Shown here: positions 34,031 through 45,870 of the stretch, in pieces
Position numbering within the stretch: the stretch's first letter is position 1
Layout of the letters: every line of letters starts with the position of its first letter
Source of the DNA: Typhlomys cinereus
Taxonomy: Eukaryota; Chordata; Mammalia; Rodentia; Platacanthomyidae
Assembly: GCA_023101885.1 (NCBI GenBank)
Contig: JALPQD010000102.1
Coordinates: forward strand, 2,354,971 to 2,418,970
DNA length: 64,000 nt
Reading direction: 5' to 3'
Position numbers and translations under genes: made by a program
The notes under the pieces: generated by a model
What the model was told of the DNA's origin: nothing
The model's input: only the letters and a program-made list of their open reading frames with translations
The model's database searches: none

Positions 34031-34726
34031 ACTACTATTGTCACTTATGGCCTATGTTATAAAGATGTTAAAATAGTAAACCATCTGCACTGGTTACTCA
34101 CATTATTCATAAATTTACATTTGAGAAAAAAAATTGGAGTGGCCTGTAGTGTTTCAGCACCAACATCAGCATGGTGGAGTTAGATTTCTTAGGCAACTTA
34201 TTTTGTTTGTTTTTTCAGTCAGGCTAACTGCTCCCTTATCCTGTTTGTAGGCATGAGTATTATTACAAAGGTGATTCACTCATGGATCCACAGAACCATT
34301 ACTGGCATTGAAAGGGTTCCTTGTGTAAAATCCTTTGTAAAACTCTCTGGTGGTTCCTCTTGGCTGAGTGCATTAGTCTTGAAAACTTTATTGATGCAAA
34401 AAAAATTGATCTGAGCAAATGACATCATTAAATGACTCAAAGAAGAACTTCCGAATTATCCTGTCCATGATGTGTAGGAAGAGGGTGCTTATCAAGTCAG
34501 CAAAAAAGCAGGAGGACTCATTCCAAAAAATGTAATTATGCCAACGTAATTATAGGAGTAACTCTGGTTCTGCCTCCAGATTCAAGGTTGGGCAGATTCT
34601 GTAAGTAGCAGGTCTGTTGAGAGGTCTGTATCATTATGGAAAGTTGTTCACAACTTAAGTGAAAAGATAAATTATAAACTGAAAAAAAACCAAGATATAT
34701 GAGGAGTGATAAAATTTCAGGTAGAA
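34031..34726. other. Unique AT-rich sequence
   Basis: No repeat or gene is recognised. Confidence 0.5.
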
Positions 34727-34949
34727 ACTGGGGAGATGGTTCAGGGGTTAAAGCCTTTGCTCAAAGCAAAAGAAACTGAGTTCAGATCCCCAGGTCCCAC
34801 ATTTGAAAAAAGTCAGCCAGATGGATATAATGGCAGGCTGTAATCCAGTCCTGGAAGGCAGAGGCTGGAAAACCATGGAAGTAAAGAAATAAGGAGGTAG
34901 AGCAATCCAGGAGGATTTCCAATGTCACCCTTGGGCTTCCACAGGCGTG

Positions 34950-35000
<51 letters not shown>
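34727..35000 (+). mobile_element. DIP-like SINE, older copy
   Basis: Head 'actggggagatggttcaggg', then 'actgagttcagatccccagg', 'aataaggaggtagagcaatc' and 'caatgtcacccttgggcttc', then a CGCG/(CA)n tail (34946-35000). Older consensus type, unlike the copies at 8059 and 19279. Confidence 0.88.
34946..35000. repeat. (GC)n/(CA)n microsatellite
   Basis: GCGTGCGCGCGCA followed by a long CA run is seen directly. Confidence 0.95.
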
Positions 35001-35004
<4 letters not shown>

Positions 35005-35164
35005 CCTCTTGTATGCATGCACAGACACACGGTACATAAGAAAAGAATTGAAGATAGATTTTCTTTTACATGTGATTATTTCTAAAATTAAAACAGTAAA
35101 ATGTGTGAATGAGGAAGAGATAATGTGTGTATCTATGTGTCTTATGGAATTAAATAAGAGTTAG

Positions 35165-35465
35165 TGGAACTGGGAAGAGGGATCAGACTTAAAGTAGTTG
35201 ACACAGAAGAATGAGGACTTGAGTTTGGAACTCTGCCACTCTTGTAAAAACTCTAATATGTTGGCTCATGTCTGTAATCCCAGAACTAGGAGGGCAGAGA
35301 CAGGCAGATCCCTGGAGCTTGCTAGTCAGTCAGTCAGGCTGAAATCCTGAGCTCCAAGTACAGTGGGAAACTGTCTTAAAAAATAAGGTGGAGAATGACT
35401 CAGGAAGACACTCTACCTCACCCTTCAGGCTCCAAATGTGTGTGCTCGCACATGTGCACACACAA
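35165..35465 (+). repeat. B4 SINE
   Basis: 'agaatgaggacttgagtttg', 'gttggctcatgtctgtaatc', 'cccagaactaggagggcaga', 'agtgggaaactgtcttaaaa' and 'aataaggtggagaatgactc' follow the B4 order. Confidence 0.87.
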
Positions 35466-35754
35466 GTTACATCGTAAAGTGAATGTCATCCAAAATTTGT
35501 CAAAATGAAGTTCATAACTATTTCTGTCCATTCTTTCACCTGGTAGCAAGTCATCTTAGTTACTAGTATATGGACTGAGAAGTGGAGTTTAGCATGTCTA
35601 GATATAAATGCCCTTAGATAGCATAGTGTTGTACAATACTTACCAGTCTCTGAGAGAACAGTACTGGACACTGTTCATCCAGGATAAAAGGATCTCACAT
35701 AGAGGATTCCTCTGCTCCATTTTCTTGGAGGAACATGCATATATGTACCTAAGT
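35466..35754. other. Unique sequence between two B4 elements
   Basis: Open frames of about 60-96 codons on both strands overlap each other and the neighbouring B4. None is supported. Confidence 0.45.
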
Positions 35755-36068
35755 TTATTCTGTGGGTGGTTCACACGTGTGAGGGTGTACATACACTTGA
35801 GTGTGTGTGCATATAGACACATAGATGAAGTCAGGAATAATTCTCATTGCTCTGAGGCTAGGTCTTTAATTAAACTTGGAGCTCACTCACAGGTCTAGTC
35901 TGGGTTGTGAGTTTGATCAGGGTATTGTCAGCTTAGACTTCCAGGGCTGGACTTACAGGCGGAAGGCCATGCCCACCCAACATTTTCGTGTGGAATCTAG
36001 GGATTTACCCTCTGGTCCTTTTGTTTGCAGGGCAAGTAATAAACACCTGAATCATCTTCTCAACTTCG
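35755..36068 (-). repeat. B4 SINE, diverged
   Basis: 'gctctgaggctaggtcttta', 'cagggctggacttacaggcg' and 'ggaatctagggatttaccct' follow the order of a reverse-complement B4. The head end is eroded. Confidence 0.72.
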
Positions 36069-37935
36069 GCAGAACATTTTAAATGATTGCAAATTTTTAC
36101 CTAGATTGCGGAAGTCTATCCTCCCACAAATATTGTTCAATATGTTCAATACTTCACTTAGAGACTATGCTAGCTATTCATTAAAATTAAGATTTATCAT
36201 TTGGAAAAAAGTTTGCTTATCACTGCAAGAGTATCACAGAAGTCTCTTGGTAACAAGCTGATTATTTTATTAATAATAAGCTTGTGGAGCTTATTCCAAA
36301 CCCAGAAGCCTGAGAAGAAGAAAACACATGGAATTTCACCAAAATAAGTATATTCATAAAAGCCGATATACCACAGGAAGCTGAAAAGAGAGAGCAAGAG
36401 AAACACACACACACACACCAGCAAGACTTGCTAATAATTGCTTACCACCAAAGCACAAAAAAGGCTACTAACTTAACCACAGAATCACACAACTTCTTTC
36501 TAAACAGGAAGATAAAATTGGCCATTTCATGGCGAATCATTTGCTGAGCTTTCTTTTAGATTTGGAGTGGTAGGATTGAAGTCGCTTCCCTAAGCAAATC
36601 CAAGCAGTCTTGAAGGTGAGGTCTGGCCACTGGACATTGAACTCGCAGTTAGACCTCAGTTAAACATGAACTCCAAGTCAAAGAAAGCAACAATGGCAAT
36701 TGACCCCAGAGAGGATCCAGTAATCCCTCAATAACAGGTTGGCGGGCACACTCCATGTCAATTATGTCATTGAGTGCAAGGAGATCTGAGGGAGAAGCTA
36801 TGCTGACTGAAGGTGAGGTAGGTACCAGGCTAGCAGATAGTATGATACTGACTTGCTCATTTGTATATGCTGTTCCTTTCAGACATGAATAGTATGTCAT
36901 GCTACAGGAAGTAGAATGAGGATTAATTATAGAGTTCTTTGTGCTAATAAAATCTGTGATTAGTCTATACCTTTTCTTCTCTACACACTGCTTGCCTCGA
37001 ATTATAAATTATATGTTATGTGAGTCATTAATCTTTCTTATTCTTTCCTGTTTGCTCAGACACTCATACATCAGCAGACCTCACCAATAGACAACCCAAA
37101 CATTGATAGTTAGTGATATTTCTTATCTTTCATCTGTAGACTTTTCAGGGTCAGGACATAAAAGAGACCTCCAAATTGCTGAATACACATTTAGTTGAAT
37201 AAAGGATAGTTTCTGCTATTATAAGAACAGCCAAGAAAAGTCAAGTGAAGTTGTATACTAGGTGGTTGTATGTTTTGTGTATAAGTTTTCAATTAACTTA
37301 TTATAGTAGGCATGTAAAATGCAAATTGTGGGTCTCTAACAGGTTTCATGTCTGCCTAAATGTATAATATAGTAACTTTAATTAAGATAAAGGATGCTAT
37401 TTACCTTTAAATATCTTTTTTATTTCTTTGCATATCTTTAGAAAAAAGTTTATAGGTGAAAAGTCTTCCTCAAATATTTCTAAATCAAGTACGTTCCCAT
37501 TTCCTGTCTCTTTAGAACAGAACAGTAGAAAAGAAAATCAAACAAGCACCATGATTTTCAAATACAGTGATTCAAAAATTCCAAGCTAAAAAGAAATATT
37601 TTATTTTTGAAAAAATTTTAATTTTGTATAATTTCATAAAAGCAGCAAGCATACAAACTTTTGAGAATTGAAATTAATTCTTCAGGGCTTTTTAGGAGAA
37701 AAATATTTGCTTGATTTTTCTGACATATTGCTCGAATAATTTTTAACATGGCAGGCCAGTTACATAAGCAGGAAACAAGTTATCAGTAAACACATAACTG
37801 TGTTTTTCCACCAGTTCCAACAGTTTCCTAGTAAATGAGTTTGCTTTATTAAAGATATATTTTCATAAGCCAGAAGTCATTGCTGATCACTGCCACCATG
37901 AGTATGCTATAAATAAGCCAAAGTATATGTATTGT
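36069..37935. other. Long AT-rich unique stretch
   Basis: About 1.9 kb with no recognised repeat apart from a short (CA)8 at about 36402-36418. Minus-strand frames at 36197-36424 and 36649-36900 have no domains. Confidence 0.45.
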
Positions 37936-38122
37936 TAAGTGAATATCATAATAGAAGTCCAGGCTTGAATTTACTGAGATACAGGTAAAATAACTAATTT
38001 TAAATATAATCACTAGGCTGTCCCCAAACTAGAAAGGATATGTGAACTTACAAAATAGGTTCTGCTTACTTTTTTGACATATGACTATTCCAAGCCTGGA
38101 TTTCTATTATGATATTTACTTA
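37936..38122. repeat. Long imperfect palindrome (foldback or MITE-like)
   Basis: The left arm 37936-37970 and the right arm 38087-38122 are reverse complements over about 35 bases, with one single-base bulge and two mismatches, around a 116-bp loop. Both mismatches become G-U pairs in a plus-strand RNA. It could be a small inverted-repeat transposon relic or a hairpin-forming RNA. I recognise no family. Confidence 0.75.
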
Positions 38123-38237
38123 TCTCAGAATATATGTGTGTTTATTATAGCATATTTAGCATGGTAGAGTATCATAAAATTTGTAATACTAACCCCCTTT
38201 TATGAAAACAGACTATATCTGTTTTCATATCTGTCTT

Positions 38238-38335
38238 TGTACAGACTATAAGCTCCTTTGGATAGGGACTAGGTCATACTTACCTTCACAGAAACAGTGT
38301 TAGCATACATTAAACATACACTGAGTAAAATAAAG
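38238..38335 (+). repeat. L2 LINE 3' end
   Basis: 'tacagactataagctccttt', 'ggatagggactaggtcatac' and the end 'cactgagtaaaataaagaat' follow the L2 3' end. Confidence 0.75.
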
Positions 38336-39261
38336 AATAAAATGGATAAATTGATAGAATCTTCTATTTGTATGACTTTCTAAACTCCTGACATTTTCTT
38401 TACCAGTTTCCTCTGTTAAGTGCCTTAAAGTTTAACTTTATATAATTTAACTACCCTGCAAGCATATACCTGCTTAAGAAATTAAACAGTGACTTTACTA
38501 GAAGAGTAGGATGACAATTAGGAATATGACCATGCGTGGTATTGTCTAGTGAACTCGCCGGATAGAACTACTAGTTATTTGGAACATATATACTGATGAA
38601 TTAACTCAAAAGAGTGATCATTTCACATGTCCCTCGTTAGAGTAGCAGCTGAATTAAGAAAGCTGCTGTCATGGAATACTGAGATAGTTGAAGAATTTTA
38701 AGTTGGTTTTGGGGCATTTCTGTGAGCTCTGAACTTGGAATATGATGAAACAAAAGTCCACAGGCCAGAAGTGAGTGCATACTCTCTCTTATTTTTCAAA
38801 ACTGATGTCATGGTCTACAGATAATTCTCCATCATGAAGAAACTTTCTTTCTTGCCACTTTGTAGATCAAAACTGGTTCTTTTCAAAGTGAGCTTGCAGG
38901 TATTTCAAAAGATAATGCCACAAATCTGCGTGCAGTCTACACTTGAAAGCTTTTATAAGAAATAAATGCTAATGTATTGTTTTTAAAGTTGACTTGGTAC
39001 CTAACATATGTATAGGAACACGTACTCCAAAAAACTTTCATTTTCTTGCAAAATGCAATTATTAACAAATATGTTTATAATTTTAGATATTTCTCAGATT
39101 TCACGATTTATTTGCATTTTTCTTTAGCCAACAGTTACTTATTTTTTGCAGACAGTGACGATATTTGTTTCCTGTTTACAATGAAATGCAATGTAATTCT
39201 GAAATCATGGAAATACTTTTATTTATATTAAAATATTCCCATGCTTTCTTTTTTTCCTTTT
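38336..39261. other. Unique AT-rich sequence
   Basis: No repeat or gene is recognised. Confidence 0.5.
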
Positions 39262-39592
39262 CTATTATTTTGTGTATGTAAGAGGATACAAGTGTGCATG
39301 TTTCCATGTGTTTGGGAGCATATATCTGTATGCCTGGCGGGGAACCTAAGGTTGATATTGGGAATCACCTTGATCGCTCTTTCATCTTATTCTTTGGAAA
39401 TGGAGTTTAGTCGAATCCCATAGTATGCCATTAATCTGGTCACTTAGATTTCTCTGAGAATCCTTACTTTATGAGACTGTAATTACTGCAACCATCCATC
39501 ATTTTACACCGGATTATAGGGGATTAGACTCCAGTCTTTTTGCCTGTGTAACAGGCTTTTTAAGGTACTGCGCCATCTCCCCAGCCTGCGGT
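39262..39592 (-). repeat. B4 SINE, diverged
   Basis: It ends with 'gcgccatctccccagcctgc', the reverse complement of the SINE head. The plus strand has 'aacctaaggttgatattggg' and 'ccggattataggggattaga'. The layout is that of reverse-complement B4. Confidence 0.75.
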
Positions 39593-39649
39593 TTCTACTC
39601 TTGTATTATTTTTATAAGGAAGAAGGAATTGACAATCTTACCATGCAGC

Positions 39650-39762
39650 TTAGGCTGTATTTGAACTTACTGTGTAGCCCGGACTAGTTTCAAGCTCACA
39701 GAAATGCTTGCGTCTCAGTATTCCAAATTCTGGGGTTACAGTCATGCACCACCAGGCCTGGT
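39650..39762 (-). repeat. B1 SINE
   Basis: 'tgaacttactgtgtagcccg', 'agctcacagaaatgcttgcg', 'ttctggggttacagtcatgc' and 'accaccaggcctgg' follow reverse-complement B1. Confidence 0.85.
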
Positions 39763-40084
39763 TATTCTTTAAACTCTAAATAATATTTAATCAGTTGCTC
39801 TCTGATGCCTAGATCAGTATGTGAACCTGGGTTTCTTCAGTTGGTAGGCTTGCATCTAAATTGAGTGTGAAAAACTTTTCCTTCATATATTCCATGTTTT
39901 GAAGGCTTAGTTACAAAATGACCCTTGTTCTTGGTGTTCTCACTGATGAGGCAACCCTTGGGATTTGTTTTTACCAGCTGTATTGACAAATTGACAAAGA
40001 GAAAGCTATTAGTAGCTTTACTTCAGAGGTACTAATCATAGTGCATTGGCAGTGGGGCTATGGTTTGTCATGATGAAGTTTAGA
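39763..40084. other. Unique sequence, no feature recognised
   Basis: No repeat or gene is recognised. Confidence 0.5.
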
Positions 40085-40250
40085 GTGTGCAGAGACCTCA
40101 CCTCACATCTTAGCCCGGCCACTTACTAGCTGTGTGATCTTGAGCGTGTTATTCTAACCATCTAAACTTCAGTGTGTCTATCAGAAGTGGTACTGTGTTC
40201 ATGTACTAAGTACACTGAGAATCGCTGAATATGTAACATGGTAGGTAGTT
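40085..40250 (+). repeat. MIR SINE
   Basis: 'gccacttactagctgtgtga' and 'tcttgagcgtgttattctaa' are close to the MIR core, followed by a degraded 3' half. Confidence 0.88.
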
Positions 40251-41499
40251 TTAATGCACAATAATATGTTTCTTCCTGGAATTTCACCTGTATCTTTGTG
40301 TTTCCTATATCATTTATCTTAGTAACAGTTATGAAGTCATAGGTCTTAGTAGCTAGACGTTCCCTTGAAGATTAAATAAGTCAGTGATATTTCCCAAATG
40401 GGGAAACCAAGGCAGAAGAAAGTTGAATGGTATGAATGTCTCTTTTGTTCAATTTTTATGTCTGTTAAGGGTAGAGCAAGCCAAGTGATCTCAGATGTGT
40501 CGTTTTTTTAGTCTCAGGATGAACTCACTCTCATTCCTACTACTCCCAAGACTGAAAGAATAAAACCAGATGCTAGGAACAAAGTCCTTTCTCTTTTTCA
40601 ACTGTTAAGTATCTAAGATTTAAAATACTACCATTCTAGATCCATGAGAAATTGGGGGCAGTTGGGAGTTTGGGTTAGAATCCGTGTGCTTTTGTAGAGA
40701 TACTAAGAAGACATGAAGACAAATACACTCCAAGTTCTTATCTAAAATGCTGGTTTAAAAGATTATGCCAACACCAATAGTAAATATCATTTATTTTTAG
40801 ATTACGTCCAATCATAAAATCTTTCATATAAATTTGTACTTATCCAATTAAATTTCATTTAAGCACTAATATTCTTTTATAATATTATATTCCTTTATAC
40901 ATTATGTGCATTCATCTTCCCACGTCATCCACATCTTTGTCTTTCAAAATGACAATTAAGAAAATCCTCCAACACACACAATTTTACTTGGAATAGTTTA
41001 CAGGAACACATAAAAGGTCGCATTGATAAGTATTTCATTGCAATATGGATGTACCTGACCTTTTCAGACTGGAAGTGGAACCAGCAAACCTGCGTGGGAG
41101 GAGCTGCTTCCTCAAATACCCAGGATGTGCTACGTCATCCTGCAGCCACAGGACTGTGCTCTGTCTCAGGCCTGATTAGTTATGTCTGCCAACTGAAGGT
41201 CTGAGTGCTAGAGACAGCAGTTCATTTTGATGCTAACCAATAGTAGGACTTCACACGTATAGTATTTTCCTGTCCAACAGACCCTCTCTGTGGGGCTTTC
41301 CCTGTACTGTCGCTCTTAACTCCCTCCTGCTGCCACACTTCCATTTGCCTGCAGTAGCTTTAGGGCCTCTGACCATCAGAAAGGAAGCTGCAGCTTTAGA
41401 CCCCCCCCCCCTTTAAATGGAAAACAAAGAAAAATAGACAAAGTAATTGCATATCAACTGAAAGCAGTAGTTTTCCCCTCTCTTTTTTTGCACTTATCT
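40251..41499. other. Unique sequence, no feature recognised
   Basis: About 1.2 kb without a recognised repeat apart from a C-run at 41401-41411. It contains no supported gene. Confidence 0.45.
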
Positions 41500-41646
41500 A
41501 TTCAGTGTGTGTGGGGAGTATGGTGCACACACATAAGGCAGCATGCATGTGGAGATGTCCTCTCCTTCCATCCTGTAGATTCTGGGAATGGTACTCAGAT
41601 TGTCAGACTTGATGGCAGGTACTTTTACCAGTTGCACCATCTCGCC

Positions 41647-41648
<2 letters not shown>
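41500..41648 (-). repeat. B3/B2-superfamily SINE
   Basis: 'gagatgtcctctccttccat', 'tctgggaatggtactcagat' and 'gttgcaccatctcgccagct' follow reverse-complement B3. The head abuts a (CT)n tract. Confidence 0.82.
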
Positions 41649-41684
<36 letters not shown>

Positions 41685-41695
41685 CTCTCTCTCAG
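41649..41695. repeat. (CT)n microsatellite
   Basis: CT units with one TTTT interruption seen directly, immediately after the SINE head. Confidence 0.96.
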
Positions 41696-43117
41696 AATCC
41701 TGAATAATCTGACAGACAAATGTATGAATATATTTTTTAATCAGAGCACTTCTGAAGGATACATTTTCTTCAGTACTAACACATGAGGCTTCTAGACTTT
41801 TGCCGCAGTCTCTTCTTGTCTGCCTACCTTTGAAAGCCTCTATGTCATGGGCCTCCTCTGAAATGTCTTCCCTTATATATCCCATCCTATTCTCAGGAGA
41901 GATCTGTGGTATCAGAAGAGAAATTCCTTAGGTCCATCTCCTGTAACCAGAATCCAATAGCATCCCTTACTTGACGCTACAGTCCTGCATGTCAGTTTTC
42001 TCACAAGTCTTTGTCCTGCAGAGATTATAGAAACAAGAGTTACCAAGGAAATCATCAGTACTTTCTCCATCATTTCTAACACCTCCTTTTGAAAAGACAG
42101 TTCACTTTCCTAACAAGTTCATTTACCATGAAGTTAGGATACAGGCCATGTTTGACTTGGGAACTATATATGCTAGAGAAAGGGAGGTTGCTATGCAAAC
42201 TATTGTCTGACTACCAAGTGAGCACTTAGCTATTTATATGCATGTAAATAATTTCATTCTGTAAGAACAGGAAACTGCAAGCAAGGGCTTTTTCACTCGT
42301 TCAAGAATTGCTTTGCTAGTTTTCAGCAAAGAAGCTGAACTATGCAGTGAATTAAGTATCTGGATTAGAGTCAAGTACCTTGGCAGCCATTCAAAAGCCT
42401 GATAGGTATGTGTCACATGTCAAGTCACATGTCAAGGTTGGGACATGGACCAATAGAAGCACTTGGCCTTGGTCCTTGGGAATTAGAACAACATAGGAAG
42501 AGAGCAGGTACCCCAGAATTACACATGAATTTTTCCTCACAACTGGAGAAATTGAGGCAATAGATAAGCATTGTGCAGGATCCCAGAGTGTGCGACTTTG
42601 AGAAGTGATCCTTCACTCTGTCATTCCCAGACCACTGTTTGAAAAACAATCTTGTTTTTAGATAAGCTTAGTCATCTGGCCTATTCCCTTCATCTCTGGG
42701 AGAGGTGATGTATTAGAAATATAGGGATATCCTATTACAAATTTTTAGAAAAACATTAGACTTATTTCCTTACTAGATTTCTTTTTACTATTGGACACAA
42801 GCAATAAAATGAACATTTGAATTAAAGAATATGCTTAAATTAGGGAGCATTGTAGTTCCATCTTCAGCATAAGAGCCAGAACGTGCACTGCCTCACGATT
42901 TTCCCTGTCCCACCCATGTCCCCTCAGCCTTCACACTCAGACAACCAGACCCCTAAACAGTGTATTTGTCTGCTTGCTAGTATTACTTTAGTAGTTTTAT
43001 TATAAGAGCAGCAGGTATTTCTAGGTACCATGCTATTAAATGTTGCTTGGTTCACAGACAGTGGTGTGTGCATTACTCTGTATTTTGTTTTGTTATTCCA
43101 ATATTATGTTTCTAAAA
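41696..43117. other. Unique sequence, no feature recognised
   Basis: About 1.4 kb with no recognised repeat. A short tandem of GTCACATGTCAA lies at about 42410-42437. Minus-strand frames of 60-86 codons have no domains. Confidence 0.45.
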
Positions 43118-43174
43118 TTTATGTAGATTGAGCACATAATGTTTATGTATGAGTTCCTGGGTTCTATCCCAAGT

Positions 43175-43175
<1 letters not shown>
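43118..43175 (+). repeat. ID-like SINE, diverged
   Basis: 'agattgagcacataatgttt' then 'gagttcctgggttctatccc' follows the ID order, with the GATA tract in place of the A-rich tail. Confidence 0.6.
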
Positions 43176-43226
<51 letters not shown>

Positions 43227-43270
43227 CAGATAGATAGACAGATAGATAGATAGATAGATATAGATAGATG
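43176..43270. repeat. (GATA)n with GACA interruptions
   Basis: About 23 GATA units with three GACA variants near 43225-43244 are seen directly. The pattern is like Bkm-type GATA/GACA satellites. Confidence 0.97.
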
Positions 43271-43299
43271 ACAGATAAGATATGATGTGTAATTAATTG

Positions 43300-43425
43300 A
43301 TCACAACATACATGTGGCAATCAGAGAACAACTTGCAGTGGTCAGTTCTCTCCTTCTACTATGATAATTTTGTGGATTGAACTCAGGCTGAAGTTTCTTT
43401 ACCCACTGAGCCATCTTGCCAGCCC
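43300..43425 (-). repeat. B3/B2-superfamily SINE
   Basis: 'gtggcaatcagagaacaact', 'gtcagttctctccttctact', 'gtggattgaactcaggctga' and 'actgagccatcttgccagcc' follow reverse-complement B3 closely. Confidence 0.92.
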
Positions 43426-44744
43426 TGTCTTTACTTCTTAATGTTTAGCTGGCGTTAAGGAGACCCACTGAATTGATTTCTTTATTCTCTTTTAAAAGCA
43501 CTGCTCCAAGTCTTCCAATGGGAATGAGTTTTTGTCAGAAAGTACAGTATGCTTATCTTGCCAGGATCAGAAAAAAAACTTTAGTAAATCCATATATTAT
43601 TATGCATCGTGTTTTTTATTGTGATCACTATGGTTATAAGATCTTGTCCTTCAAATTAGCAAATCTCCTTATTAAGAAAAGAAATGTTCTATAGAGTTCA
43701 ACACCCCTAGGTCTCTTTTTAATCAAATTTTGAAAAGTCAAAGATAAAACAATACTGAATACAATGATTCTGCAGATCACATTTGAAAGTTAAATTTTGT
43801 CTTCAGAAAAGAGAAAATGATTTTCCCCTCTCCTTTGCAATAATTGATAATAGATGCCCTCTAGATCAGGCCTAAGAAAGCCAAATCCCTCACTCCTTAC
43901 TGCATGCAGCTGCCCATCACTCAGAATCCAACCTAAAGTCATACGATGAGCGCTGCATGTATCTGTGTCTGCACAAAAAACTGTAGGGGGAATTTCATAT
44001 CTTAGCCTCTTGAGGGGAGTATTATAGAGAAGCCTCCTCCGTCCGTCCTGAGAGCAAGGTGTTTCTCAAGAGTTTTTTTTTTTTCTGTTTTATCAGTGTC
44101 TATAAGGATTTATTGTGTTCCACCCTAAATTTATAGGCATCTCCAAATCTCAAGGGACAAAGTTTCCTTCCTGTTGCAAAAGAATTCTTGAAAATGGAAT
44201 GAATGCAACTGCCAGGTGTCCTTGCCCCCAAAGGTCAAAGTTAAAAGAAAGAACTTGTTCCCCCCCCATGCCTGTCACACCCAGTGTGAGCAACAGGCAT
44301 CTGGATACTTCTCAAGTGTCTCTGTTGCTTAGGAATGGAATGATTCTGTACCAGAACTTCTAGCTTCCTTTCCAAGAAAAACGGGAAATTTTTCAGAAAG
44401 GAATAAAAATACATTTTTTATAATTGTGGGTAGCATTGGCTTTGTGTTAAAGCATACAGCTTAGAACCTCTTCCTTCTTACCTTCCATTCTCTCGCTTTG
44501 AAGAATAGAAAAAAAAAACCAGAAGTATTCCATCTCTAATTTTTCAAACAGAATTTTTACTTTTCATTATCTTTTTTCCTTTTCGGAAGAAGTTTAGGAG
44601 AGAATTCACAACATTGTCTTACTTTTTGCACTTTTGACTTTAGTTATTTTAAATTATTTCAAACAAGATGTTACAGAGAGAAAATTTATATTTTGAAAAA
44701 AAAAAGACTCTTCAGCAATTAAGAGTAAAACTATATGGTGCTGC
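43426..44744. other. Unique AT-rich sequence
   Basis: About 1.3 kb with no recognised repeat. Plus-strand frames of 73 and 82 codons (43473-43694, 44115-44363) have no domains. Confidence 0.45.
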
Positions 44745-44835
44745 AGGATCCCACTGTCACTACAGGGTGCTGAGGCAGTAGGATTGTGAGTTTCAGACCA
44801 GCTCAGAAGTCAGAAGCAAATTTCCAAGTTTCAAA
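44745..44835 (+). repeat. B1 SINE fragment, diverged
   Basis: 'ggatcccactgtcactacag' then 'ggtgctgaggcagtaggatt' and 'gtgagtttcagaccagctca' resemble the B1 mid-section. Confidence 0.6.
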
Positions 44836-44844
44836 CACCTACTC

Positions 44845-44975
44845 TTACAGTCACTTCCTGCGAAAGTTTAGGCAAGTAACCTCAATGTGCTTTTATTCTT
44901 TCATATAACATATGGAAATACATATAATATCTTGTTCTTGGGATTTTGTAGTATTGAGCAAATTAATAACATATA
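44845..44975 (+). repeat. MIR SINE, degraded
   Basis: 'cagtcacttcctgcgaaagt' and 'ttaggcaagtaacctcaatg' match the MIR core 'cttgggcaagttacttaacc'. The rest is weak. Confidence 0.5.
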
Positions 44976-45094
44976 CTCACAGAAACCAGCCTCCTTCCAG
45001 ATGTATAGCCAAGATTGAACCATTTGGTCATTCTTGTAACTTCCTTATTTTCTGTATCACAACAGCTTTTTACTAAATAACAATACATGATTAA

Positions 45095-45358
45095 TGTGTA
45101 TGTGTGGGGGGGGGTGAGAGAGAGAAAGAGAGAGAGAGAGAGCACTGTATGTCCCCTTAGTAGACCAAGGTTGACTTCAGCAATCATTCTGGATTGCTTC
45201 TACCTCCTTTTTGCTTTGTTCTGAAGTTTCCCAGGCTCTGTCCACCAGTGCTAGAAACACAGGTGGCTGTAGTTTCTGCCTGACGTTTTTACATGGGACC
45301 TGGGATCCCAACTCAGGACCTTCTACTTACAAGGCAGAGTCTTAATCCCTGAGGAATC
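45095..45358 (-). mobile_element. DIP-like SINE with altered head
   Basis: The plus strand shows 'caaggttgacttcagcaatc', 'gtttcccaggctctgtccac' and 'catgggacctgggatcccaa'. The expected head end GAGCCATCTCTCCAGCC is replaced by 'gaggaatcgctcaggggtta', which reads as part of the head in the opposite orientation. The (TG)n/(GA)n tail lies at 45095-45140. Confidence 0.82.
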
Positions 45359-45395
45359 GCTCAGGGGTTACAGGGGTTATGGGGGTTACATCAGC
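45357..45395. repeat. Short (GGGGTTA)-like tandem
   Basis: Three units of the type GGGGTTAC, GGGGTTAT and GGGGGTTAC are seen directly. It is too short and imperfect to be called telomeric. Confidence 0.6.
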
Positions 45396-45529
45396 TCAGA
45401 TGATACAAGTTTTTTTTAACTTAGGTAACTAAAAAGAACTTGTTTCTAATTATGATTAAATCAATATAATTTTCCACCTTAAGGAACACCAATGTCCATC
45501 ATAGTTTTTTTTTCTTTTTTCCATTTTCA

Positions 45530-45870
45530 TGTGTATGCATGTGGAGTAAGCACCTATGTATGAATGCGTGCTCATGTGTGCAAGGTTCACATGCTTGGTA
45601 AGGTATGTGTGTCTATATGTGGGGGTCTGAGGTTAATATCAACAAACATCCTCAATTGCTCTTCTACCTTACTCTTTTGAGGCTGGGTCTCTAATCATGC
45701 CTAGAGCTCACGAACAGGACTAATTTGATTGCTCTGGAGATTATATATCTCTGCCTTTTGAGGCTAGAATTACAGAGGGGGCCGACATTTCCACCCAGAG
45801 CTAGACATGGAATCTGGGAAATTCTTTTGCTTGTGCAGCAAATGCTGAACATTGATCCATTTTTCCAAGT
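45530..45870 (-). repeat. B4 SINE, diverged
   Basis: 'gtctgaggttaatatcaaca', 'ttttgaggctgggtctctaa', 'ggctagaattacagaggggg' and 'gacatggaatctgggaaatt' follow reverse-complement B4. Confidence 0.82.

Noticed and set aside
43176..43270. CRISPR-like regular repeat array
   Set aside because: It is a tetranucleotide microsatellite with no spacers; the window is a rodent nuclear genome.
45357..45395. Interstitial telomere repeat
   Set aside because: Only about three GGGGTTA-like units, imperfect and not TTAGGG. They are more simply explained by the disrupted SINE head.
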